IMG/VR virus record: IMGVR_UViG_3300006802_000157
Coordinates: 1-46,369 of that record
DNA: 46,369 nucleotides
Strand: one strand, 5' to 3'
From: a virus
Numbering within the stretch: position 1 is the stretch's first letter; every line of letters starts with the position of its first letter. Below are positions 41,744-46,369 of the stretch, piece after piece. Under the pieces are notes generated by a model. It searched no databases. It was not told where the DNA came from and saw nothing but the letters and a program-made list of their open reading frames with translations. Position numbers and translations under genes: made by a program.

Positions 41744-42103
41744 ATGAAAGAATCACTTAAAGTTTTACAAGAATGTGCTGAAATCCAGGCAAAGAAAGGC
41801 AATGACTATCAGAATCCTAATTCTCGTATTGTCCAAGCTGACTACTATCCGCGCGGCGTTATGTCTATTATGGAATTGATTCATACTAAAACTATCCGTG
41901 TGTGGTCAGTACTCGAAGCTATGGAGAATGATCCTAACTACGAACCTAACTTTGAATCAGTCGAAGACTCCTTTAAAGATCTAATCAACTATGCCTCATT
42001 CGGTGTAGCATATGTCCGTGGCAAGATTCCAGGTCAAGATCCTAATAAAGACTTCCTCAATAGAGCAAAGACTCCTTCTGATATTCCGCCAGCCGACTTA
42101 TAG
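41744..42103 (+). CDS. DUF1599/Nmad1-like nucleotide-modification-associated protein
   Basis: This 119-residue protein starts at ATG after GGAGATT. The pattern KGNDYQNPNS, DYYPRGVMSIMELIHTKTIR, and FESVEDSFKDLINYASF resembles DUF1599, named nucleotide modification associated domain 1, a MazG-like all-alpha fold. Relatives occur in phages with modified bases, which fits the dCMP hydroxymethylase at 44529. The exact reaction is unknown. Confidence 0.6.
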   Translation: MKESLKVLQECAEIQAKKGNDYQNPNSRIVQADYYPRGVMSIMELIHTKTIRVWSVLEAMENDPNYEPNFESVEDSFKDLINYASFGVAYVRGKIPGQDPNKDFLNRAKTPSDIPPADL

Positions 42104-42164
42104 GCCTAGGTCGAATACCATACCTTGGGCCTAGGTGACCACGAGCGGCCACGAGCGCCCAGGG
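42103..42164 (+). repeat. GC-rich repeat-bearing spacer
   Basis: This spacer is far richer in G+C than its surroundings. It has GGCCTAGGT twice (42103-42111, 42128-42136), CCACGAGCG twice with 10-bp period (42139-42147, 42149-42157), and an 8-bp stem CCTTGGGC / GCCCAGGG (42123-42130, 42157-42164). No gene is visible. It precedes repeat copy D, so it may be a transferred fragment or terminator-like structure. Confidence 0.7.
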
Positions 42165-42178
42165 AAGAGTCTTTCTGA

Positions 42179-42270
42179 TACAATTTATTACAAAATAAAA
42201 GTCCTTATAAATCAATAACTTACGAGCTCGATATCCTAAGTTATTGATTTTATTGAAGAAAATAAATTGT
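42179..42270 (+). repeat. Nested-palindrome intergenic repeat, copy D (92 bp)
   Basis: It is almost identical to copy B over TACAATTTATTACAAAATAA and the following 50 bases, with the same inner 13-bp stem (42210-42222 with 42237-42249). It ends in AATAAATTGTAC, which is the -35 of the next promoter. It lies 14 kb from copy B. Confidence 0.9.
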
Positions 42271-42296
42271 ACATCCTCAGCCAGATATTGTATAAT
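42267..42296 (+). promoter_or_regulatory. TTGTAC-18-TATAAT promoter fused to repeat copy D
   Basis: The -35 TTGTAC from repeat D and TATAAT 18 nt later lie 29 bp before the acetyltransferase-like gene at 42326. Confidence 0.85.
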
Positions 42297-42325
42297 TACC
42301 ACATAACTGAGAAAATGGAGTAATT

Positions 42326-42865
42326 ATGGATCGTATTCATATTGAGAAAAAGACTTCCCTCGGCTCAACATATTTCCCATGGGAAACTATGGATTATTAT
42401 GGAAAATGCCGTGGATATGAGGTATATCGATATAAAGATAAAAAATTAAAAAATACTCATATCTTTACGGTTATAGATCCAGATCCAAGTAAAGTACGTA
42501 GTGGTACTGATTATAAGATCGTAGCTGAAATTCAATTGGAAAGATCTTATGCTACATCATGGCAATGCAGTTTTACTCGTATCGATTCAAAGTATCAAGG
42601 GAAGAATCTTGCTATGTACTTCTATAAGTTCATTATGCGACTTGGTTATGTTCTAGAAGCTGGTCATTCTCAGTCAGCTGGATCTCGTAAACTTTGGTGG
42701 AAACTTTCCAAAGATCGAAATGTTGTTTTGATTGCAAAAGAAAAATATTCACGTTCAGGTTGGATTATGCCTGAGCGTAATAACTCGAGTCAAGAACTTG
42801 CGTCTGATTTCTTCGATATATATGATGGTGCAAAAGAGGTGAACGTTTATGCTTTCTGTCCGTAA
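42326..42865 (+). CDS. GNAT-like acetyltransferase (putative)
   Basis: This 179-residue protein has ARTRIDSKYQG-type sequence, FTRIDSKYQGKNLAMYFYKF, like the acetyl-CoA-binding motif A (V/I..xxGxG/A) of GNAT proteins, and GHSQSAGSRKLWWKLSKD with a typical conserved Ser/Arg block. It belongs to a group of phage GNAT-like proteins of unknown target. GGAG precedes the start. It begins an accessory operon with membrane microproteins. Confidence 0.6.
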   Translation: MDRIHIEKKTSLGSTYFPWETMDYYGKCRGYEVYRYKDKKLKNTHIFTVIDPDPSKVRSGTDYKIVAEIQLERSYATSWQCSFTRIDSKYQGKNLAMYFYKFIMRLGYVLEAGHSQSAGSRKLWWKLSKDRNVVLIAKEKYSRSGWIMPERNNSSQELASDFFDIYDGAKEVNVYAFCP

Positions 42866-43043
42866 TAAAATTCAAAAGCAAACCGAAGAATTTCTCAAAG
42901 CAGGCAATAAAATTACAGTTCTGCCTCCTAGTAAAACCAGCACTAAAAATAAAGTGCTAGTTAATAAGTCTAGCATTTACCATACTGGTAAATACAGGTT
43001 TGGTACTCCAACATTTTCTCCATTATATGGAGAAGCTAAATGA
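42849..43043 (+). CDS. Hypothetical small basic protein
   Basis: This 64-residue basic protein begins MLSVRNKIQKQTEEFLKAGN with GAGGTG upstream, overlaps the GNAT-like gene by 17 nt and the membrane gene by 4 nt (ATGA). Lys-rich centre, Gly/Tyr-rich C-terminus; no domain recognised. Confidence 0.5.
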   Translation: MLSVRNKIQKQTEEFLKAGNKITVLPPSKTSTKNKVLVNKSSIYHTGKYRFGTPTFSPLYGEAK

Positions 43044-43321
43044 TCCAATACCTTGACTGGTTTTCTCAAGCAGTAATTACTTGCACAGGATTCTTATCGC
43101 TTTATTTGATGGCATCGCAAGATCCTAAAACTCGGTTTTATGCTGGTTGTGTAGGTTTGTTTGGTGAACCGTTTTGGTTCTTTACTGCATATGTCAACGC
43201 ACAATACGGCATAATGCTATTAGTTGCAGTTTATGGTGTAAATTGGATACGTTTAATGATTAGTAATTATAACGCTATCACTGAACCTTTTTTATTCTCA
43301 AAGGATTGGCTAAAAATATAA
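43040..43321 (+). CDS. Small polytopic membrane protein
   Basis: This 93-residue protein has about three hydrophobic segments (near 5-25, 35-52 and 55-75) containing FSQAVITCTGFLSLYLMAS, GLFGEPFWFFTAYVN and GIMLLVAVYGVNWIRLMI. Trp, Phe and Tyr are abundant. It will lie in the host inner membrane. Function unknown (a half-transporter, lysis-related or superinfection-exclusion protein are all possible). It is part of a run of three membrane microproteins joined by ATGA or TAATG overlaps. Confidence 0.65.
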   Translation: MIQYLDWFSQAVITCTGFLSLYLMASQDPKTRFYAGCVGLFGEPFWFFTAYVNAQYGIMLLVAVYGVNWIRLMISNYNAITEPFLFSKDWLKI

Positions 43322-43410
43322 TGGAAGTTTTAATTAATGCTACAATATTATTTGGTGCTACTAGCATACTTGTAACTTGGATTATAATTAAAGATGGATC
43401 TGATGAATAA
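43321..43410 (+). CDS. 29-residue single-span membrane microprotein
   Basis: The TAATG overlap with the previous stop opens a 29-codon frame beginning MEVLINATILFGATSILVT with a single hydrophobic helix and a short charged end (IKDGSDE). Small size, correct overlap and hydrophobicity support a real gene. Function unknown. Confidence 0.6.
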   Translation: MEVLINATILFGATSILVTWIIIKDGSDE

Positions 43411-43498
43411 GTTATTTGACCGGATTATATATGTAGCGTTTATTGTTTGCGTGATTATATTAGGTATTACAATATTTTCATTTGTGCAAGCAGCATAA
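43403..43498 (+). CDS. 31-residue single-span membrane microprotein
   Basis: ATG at 43403 lies inside the previous gene's end. The frame encodes a basic start MNKLFDRIIY and a hydrophobic helix VAFIVCVIILGITIFSFV, then QAA. It is a third consecutive membrane protein in this cluster. No obvious ribosome site is visible, so translation would be coupled. Function unknown. Confidence 0.5.
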   Translation: MNKLFDRIIYVAFIVCVIILGITIFSFVQAA

Positions 43499-43525
43499 CC
43501 CCAAACACTTTAATGGAGATGATCA

Positions 43526-43846
43526 ATGGGTGATATATTAGATTTTAAGAAAAAGCAAAACAAAAATAGTAATGACTATAATATAGATTCGTACGGTGAT
43601 TTTAACACTGTTACGGTCGATGGAATAAAACTAGACTTCTCAGAGATTTGTTATGCTGGAACGCTTATAACTTCTGGTATTACTGTATCACAAGCTGAAT
43701 TAGATAATCTCTTTGATAAAAATGAAAGGATGCACGACTTTATTTGTTCGCTTCTGAATCCGGATATGTTCGGTCATTCTGTTACTGCTGAGGTTCGTGA
43801 CGAAGCTCGTTATGTCCTTGGTATGAAAAAAGTAGAAACGGTATAA
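43526..43846 (+). CDS. Hypothetical protein upstream of the co-chaperonin
   Basis: This 106-residue acidic protein begins MGDILDFKKKQNKNSNDY and contains GITVSQAELDNLFDKNERMH. GGAG precedes the start and its stop overlaps the GroES-like gene (TAATG). No recognised domain. Coupling to the co-chaperonin could mean a functional link. Confidence 0.55.
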   Translation: MGDILDFKKKQNKNSNDYNIDSYGDFNTVTVDGIKLDFSEICYAGTLITSGITVSQAELDNLFDKNERMHDFICSLLNPDMFGHSVTAEVRDEARYVLGMKKVETV

Positions 43847-44097
43847 TGAAACCAACTAGAAATGTAATATCGTTTATATTCAAAAAGCAAGATAAAGTAT
43901 CTAGTGGAGGTATTCTTCTGCAAGAAAACGCTAAGAAAGCATCTACGTTTGGCATTGTTCAAGCGATTGGCCCTGAAGTAAAAGAAGTGGCCATAGGTGA
44001 TACCATTTTTTGCGACTGGGCAAAAGCTCATGCAGTCGCTAATGATCTTCTAGCAATAGAAGAGGATTATGTTCATTTAATTTTAAGTGATGCGTAA
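43846..44097 (+). CDS. GroES-like co-chaperonin (gp31 counterpart)
   Basis: This 83-residue protein has the GroES layout: MKPTRNVISFIFKKQDK, a mobile-loop-like SSGGILLQENAKKA, then TFGIVQAIGPEVKEV and GDTIFCDWAKAHAV. T4 gp31 (111 residues) substitutes for GroES to fold gp23; this shorter protein may do the same with host GroEL. It starts overlapping the preceding stop. Confidence 0.75.
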   Translation: MKPTRNVISFIFKKQDKVSSGGILLQENAKKASTFGIVQAIGPEVKEVAIGDTIFCDWAKAHAVANDLLAIEEDYVHLILSDA

Positions 44098-44103
44098 TTC
44101 TTT

Positions 44104-44133
44104 ATGTACATACCACAAAAACTGTGGTATAAT
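44104..44133 (+). promoter_or_regulatory. ATGTAC-18-TATAAT promoter for the HTH gene
   Basis: The -35 ATGTAC and TATAAT with an 18-nt spacer lie 62 bp before the ATG at 44196. The spacer contains a short palindrome CCACAAAAACTGTGG. Confidence 0.85.
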
Positions 44134-44195
44134 ATATCTATCTTATAATGTAATAAGATGAAACTTGTAATTCAAATTTTAAAGGTGAATTAAAT

Positions 44196-44474
44196 ATGAC
44201 AAATACAACTGTTGTTGCTGTAACTAAAGAAGCTAAAGTCATCGCTGCTCTTCAAGCCGCTTCAAAGGGTTTGACCGCTGCTCAAATGACTTCACGTTTT
44301 GGTGTAGCAAATCCAACTGCTACTGTAACGGCTCTTCGTCAAAAAGGTTTTGCAATCTATGCAAACCGTCGTACTAACAAAGGTGGCGAAACTCGTACCT
44401 TCTATCGCTTAGGTACTCCTTCACAAGCTATTGTTGCCGCTGGTTACAAAGCTCGTGCAATGGGTATTGCTTAA
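44196..44474 (+). CDS. Small winged-helix/HTH DNA-binding protein
   Basis: This 92-residue protein has AKVIAALQAASKGLTAAQMT followed by SRFGVANPTATVTALRQKGF and RTFYRLGTP, a helix-turn-helix plus wing pattern. Closely similar small proteins are found in many marine phages. It is highly basic (R/K-rich) and probably abundant, with its own promoter and a strong terminator. Target DNA is unknown. Confidence 0.7.
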   Translation: MTNTTVVAVTKEAKVIAALQAASKGLTAAQMTSRFGVANPTATVTALRQKGFAIYANRRTNKGGETRTFYRLGTPSQAIVAAGYKARAMGIA

Positions 44475-44484
44475 GCTTAGAATA

Positions 44485-44515
44485 CTCAGGTCCCTTCGGG
44501 GACCTGGGTTCTTTT
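44485..44515 (+). terminator. Intrinsic terminator after the HTH gene
   Basis: A 10-bp stem CTCAGGTCCC / GGGACCTGGG (one G-T pair) with a TTCG tetraloop is followed by TTCTTTT. It isolates the HTH gene as a single-gene transcript. Confidence 0.95.
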
Positions 44516-44528
44516 ATGACGATTGAAA

Positions 44529-45266
44529 ATGAAAATACCGATGCGAACATATAAAGTAAAAGATATACGTGAACATTTTATCAGCGAGCTTAATGCAGAA
44601 AAGTTCACGGTCGATAAAACTGGTCAGAAGACTATTGAACTTCTTGGTGCGTCATTCATTGCAGATGAACCGGCAATCTTCGGTTCTCCGGTCAATGAAT
44701 ATATCGAAAAAGAATTTTCGTGGTATCGATCAATGTCTACAAATATCAAAGACATTTATGGATCAGACCGTAAACCTCCTGCAGCATGGGAATATGCAGC
44801 AAATGCACATGGTGAGATTAATTCAAACTACGGACTACTCATTTGGTCAGAAAAGTATTTCAACCAATTTGATCGTGTTGTACAAGAATTAGATAAAAAT
44901 CCAGATGGCCGTCGTGCTACTATGGTTTATAATCGTCCTTCTATTTGGGCTGAATATAACGAAAATGGTAAGTCTGATTTTATTTGTACTAATGCTGTAA
45001 GTTATTATATTCGTGATAATAAACTAAACGCAGTAGTTCAGATGCGATCTAATGATGTTGTCTTTGGTTATAAGAATGATTATGCATGGCAACGTGAAGT
45101 TATGATTCTATTGATTGATCGTTATCTTGATCTAAATATTTTTTCTGATCTTGAACTAGGTGACATCTACTGGCAAGTTCAAAATCTCCATGTGTATGAA
45201 CGACATTTTGATTTAGTAAAAGGCAAGTTCAAAATCTCCATGTATATGAACGACACTTTGATTTAG
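44529..45266 (+). CDS. gp42: gp42-like dCMP hydroxymethylase, with an altered C-terminus
   Basis: This 245-residue protein (T4: 246) matches T4 gp42 through TVDKTGQKTIELLGASFIAD, HGEINSNYGLLIWSEKYF, RRATMVYNRPSIWAEYN, DFICTNAVSYYIRDNK with the catalytic Cys (C153), and MRSNDVVFGYKNDYAWQ with the dCMP-specifying Asp (D176). It makes hydroxymethyl-dCMP for 5-hydroxymethylcytosine DNA. ATG 44529 is chosen over TTG 44523; no strong site is visible. After HFDLVK a 50-bp tandem duplication shifts the frame and adds GKFKISMYMNDTLI before the stop; without it the protein would end at HFDLVK. Confidence 0.92.
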   Translation: MKIPMRTYKVKDIREHFISELNAEKFTVDKTGQKTIELLGASFIADEPAIFGSPVNEYIEKEFSWYRSMSTNIKDIYGSDRKPPAAWEYAANAHGEINSNYGLLIWSEKYFNQFDRVVQELDKNPDGRRATMVYNRPSIWAEYNENGKSDFICTNAVSYYIRDNKLNAVVQMRSNDVVFGYKNDYAWQREVMILLIDRYLDLNIFSDLELGDIYWQVQNLHVYERHFDLVKGKFKISMYMNDTLI

Positions 45267-45271
45267 TAAAA
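45172..45271 (+). repeat. 50-bp tandem duplication at the gp42 3' end
   Basis: The units are 45172-45221 and 45222-45271, differing at two positions (GTG/GTA and CAT/CAC), both silent in the original frame. The length is not a multiple of three, so the second unit is read in a new frame. The last unit, read in the original frame, again ends HFDLVK and then TAA. Confidence 0.95.
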
Positions 45272-45275
45272 TAAT

Positions 45276-45416
45276 ATGAAAGTCTATATTGGTCCTTATA
45301 AAGATTGGTTTGGTCCTTATCAACTAGCTGAAAAGTTGATGTTCTGGGTACCAAAGGAAAAAGATGAGTATGTGTTTGTACCTACAAGCCAATTCCCCCA
45401 TGAGGTACTAGAGTGA
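45276..45416 (+). pseudogene. Truncated conserved phage gene (MKVYIGPYxxWFGPYQLAEK family)
   Basis: The 46-codon frame begins MKVYIGPYKDWFGPYQLAEK, the typical start of a longer (roughly 120-180-residue) protein found in many T4-like and other phages. It then shows FWVPKEKDEYVF and ends abruptly with HEVLE. Lacking the rest of the family sequence it is probably a truncated remnant, lying directly after the gp42 duplication, so the truncation and duplication may be one event. It may still be translated. Confidence 0.6.
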
Positions 45417-45431
45417 AGTAGGAGCAACACT

Positions 45432-45665
45432 GTGTATACACAAAAACAAAAATCTCTCGTAATTGCCGCGTTCCGTAAACTGTATAACCGCACCCCTAGC
45501 CCGCAGGAAATACACACAATTTACCAGTTCGATATTTCCGAATTCGAAAAAGTCCGCGAGCTGGGCGCCTGCAACACTTTTGAGGAGTATTTTGGGGAGG
45601 AAGATGGGTTGTTAGATGACTTTGCACTACAATGCAGCATCGAGGATGCTATAGAGGGCGTGTAA
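45432..45665 (+). CDS. Hypothetical acidic protein
   Basis: This 77-residue protein starts at GTG 45432 after TAGGAG. It begins MYTQKQKSLVIAAFRKLYNR and contains PSPQEIHTIYQFDI; the C-terminus is acidic. Base composition is richer in G+C than the neighbourhood, which suggests recent acquisition. No domain recognised. Confidence 0.5.
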   Translation: MYTQKQKSLVIAAFRKLYNRTPSPQEIHTIYQFDISEFEKVRELGACNTFEEYFGEEDGLLDDFALQCSIEDAIEGV

Positions 45666-45724
45666 GTAATCCGGCACAAATGTGTGTATCTGAAGTCAAA
45701 TAAAAAATATTTAGGAGTTGAATA

Positions 45725-45991
45725 ATGAAAACAGTATTAGATGTAGATGTGACCGCAGACTTAGATCCTGAGGGGATTCGTAAACTTGTATGGATCGGTA
45801 ATACTGATTCTGAACAAGTCAATGAAGTAGAGACTTGGGACGAGATTATTCAAAGGACTATTGAGTATTTTACTTTCGGTGGTACCATTAAAGAGAACCA
45901 TCGAGAAGAAGTAGAAGCTCTTCGTAAAGGACTTAAAAAGGCTCTCAAGAAGTTTGATAAACTGGTAGATGAGTGTGGTTATGAAAAATAG
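45725..45991 (+). CDS. Hypothetical helical protein
   Basis: This 88-residue protein starts after TAGGAG, with MKTVLDVDVTADLDPEGIRK at the start and a Lys/Glu-rich helical C-terminus (RKGLKKALKKFDKLVDEC). It overlaps the next gene. No domain recognised. Confidence 0.5.
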   Translation: MKTVLDVDVTADLDPEGIRKLVWIGNTDSEQVNEVETWDEIIQRTIEYFTFGGTIKENHREEVEALRKGLKKALKKFDKLVDECGYEK

Positions 45992-46271
45992 ATACGGCAA
46001 AGAATACTGGTATGAGAAGGTAGATAAAAAGACTTATCGCTTTCACATGGAAAAAGATGGTGACCTTTGGATGCGCTTTGGCGGTAAAGAAGGTCAAACC
46101 GGTCCCGATTACAATGATCTCGGTATGTTCGATCCAGCTGGTGGCCCTTTCGTAAGTGTAGGCAGCAGTATATACTGGGATGAAATTAAAGGTGCAGGGA
46201 AAAGAACTAAGCCTAAAACTGTAAATCGTATCAGAAGTACCGAAGAAGGTATTTTTGTAGAAGTCGAATAA
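45981..46271 (+). CDS. Hypothetical protein
   Basis: This 96-residue protein starts at ATG 45981 inside the previous gene (ATG 45969 is also possible). It has many aromatic and Gly residues, for example YGKEYWYEKVDKKTYRFHM and GMFDPAGGPFVSVGSS, and may be a small beta-domain protein. No function known. A strong AGGAGG follows its stop for the next gene. Confidence 0.5.
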   Translation: MKNRYGKEYWYEKVDKKTYRFHMEKDGDLWMRFGGKEGQTGPDYNDLGMFDPAGGPFVSVGSSIYWDEIKGAGKRTKPKTVNRIRSTEEGIFVEVE

Positions 46272-46284
46272 GGAGGAGAATCAT

Positions 46285-46369
46285 ATGAGTAAAATGAGCT
46301 ATAATAGCATAAGCAATTCAAATTCAAAGTTTATAGTTAAAAGCAAACCAGAGATTGTTTGCTCAAACG
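46285..46369 (+). CDS. 5' end of a gene cut by the window edge
   Basis: An ATG with an excellent AGGAGGAG site opens a frame that continues to the window end (28 codons), starting MSKMSYNSISNSNSKFIVK. Too little is visible to identify it. Confidence 0.55.
   Translation, partial: MSKMSYNSISNSNSKFIVKSKPEIVCSN

Noticed and set aside
42103-42178. Small gene in the GC-rich spacer
   Set aside because: No start codon with a ribosome site and no open frame of useful length is present; repeats explain the sequence better.

Overview
The window is a piece of a T4-type (Tevenvirinae-like) myovirus genome. Every supported gene is on the + strand, and both window ends cut through a gene. The core proteins are recognisable homologues of T4 gp13-gp23, UvsY, UvsW, gp55, gp47, gp46, gp45, DsbA, gp44, gp62, RegA, gp43 and gp42. 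The AT-rich sequence, the gene order (gp23 - tail protein - uvsY - uvsW - gp55 - gp47 - gp46 ... gp43), the CobS-like ATPase, Hsp20 and many small conserved proteins resemble marine T4-like phages of the cyanophage, pelagiphage and vibriophage type. The host cannot be named from the sequence.

Layout. (1) 1-6.9 kb is a plastic tail-fibre and adhesin region. It holds the C-terminus of a large fibre, paralogous small chaperone-like genes, a remarkable Trp/Cys tetrapeptide-repeat protein, a zinc-ribbon protein, a glycosyltransferase-like protein and at least two decayed gene remnants. (2) 7.0-22.2 kb is the virion module: fibre-like structural proteins, neck (gp13, gp14), tail terminator (gp15), terminase (gp16, gp17), sheath (gp18), tube (gp19), portal (gp20), core (gp67, gp68-like), protease (gp21), scaffold (gp22), major capsid (gp23) and a tail-tube-fold protein. 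(3) 22.3-28.2 kb carries recombination and late-transcription genes (uvsY, uvsW, gp55, gp47, gp46). (4) 28.2-31.9 kb carries a HExxH/VWA protein plus a CobS-like AAA+ ATPase. (5) 31.9-39.7 kb is the replisome module (clamp, DsbA, clamp loader, RegA, Hsp20, DNA polymerase), interrupted by a tRNA-Leu and a glycosyltransferase. (6) 39.7-46.4 kb is accessory and nucleotide metabolism: MazG-like, PrimPol-like, PD-(D/E)XK-like and DUF1599-like proteins, an acetyltransferase-like protein, membrane microproteins, a GroES-like co-chaperonin, an HTH protein and dCMP hydroxymethylase.

Transcription is clearly partitioned. Nine exact TATAAATA late-promoter boxes lie in front of virion genes and hsp20; the gp55 encoded here would read them. 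Eleven promoters of the form NTGTAC (or TTATAC/TTTTAC) - exactly 18 nt - TATAAT lie from 22.2 kb on, before recombination, replication and accessory genes. Three of these eleven are fused to a repeated ~93-bp nested-palindrome element present in four copies. This looks like a dispersed promoter cassette and is among the most interesting features of the window.

Other points of interest are a gp46 gene with no canonical start codon, a 50-bp frame-shifting tandem duplication at the 3' end of the dCMP hydroxymethylase gene, and the tetrapeptide-repeat protein.
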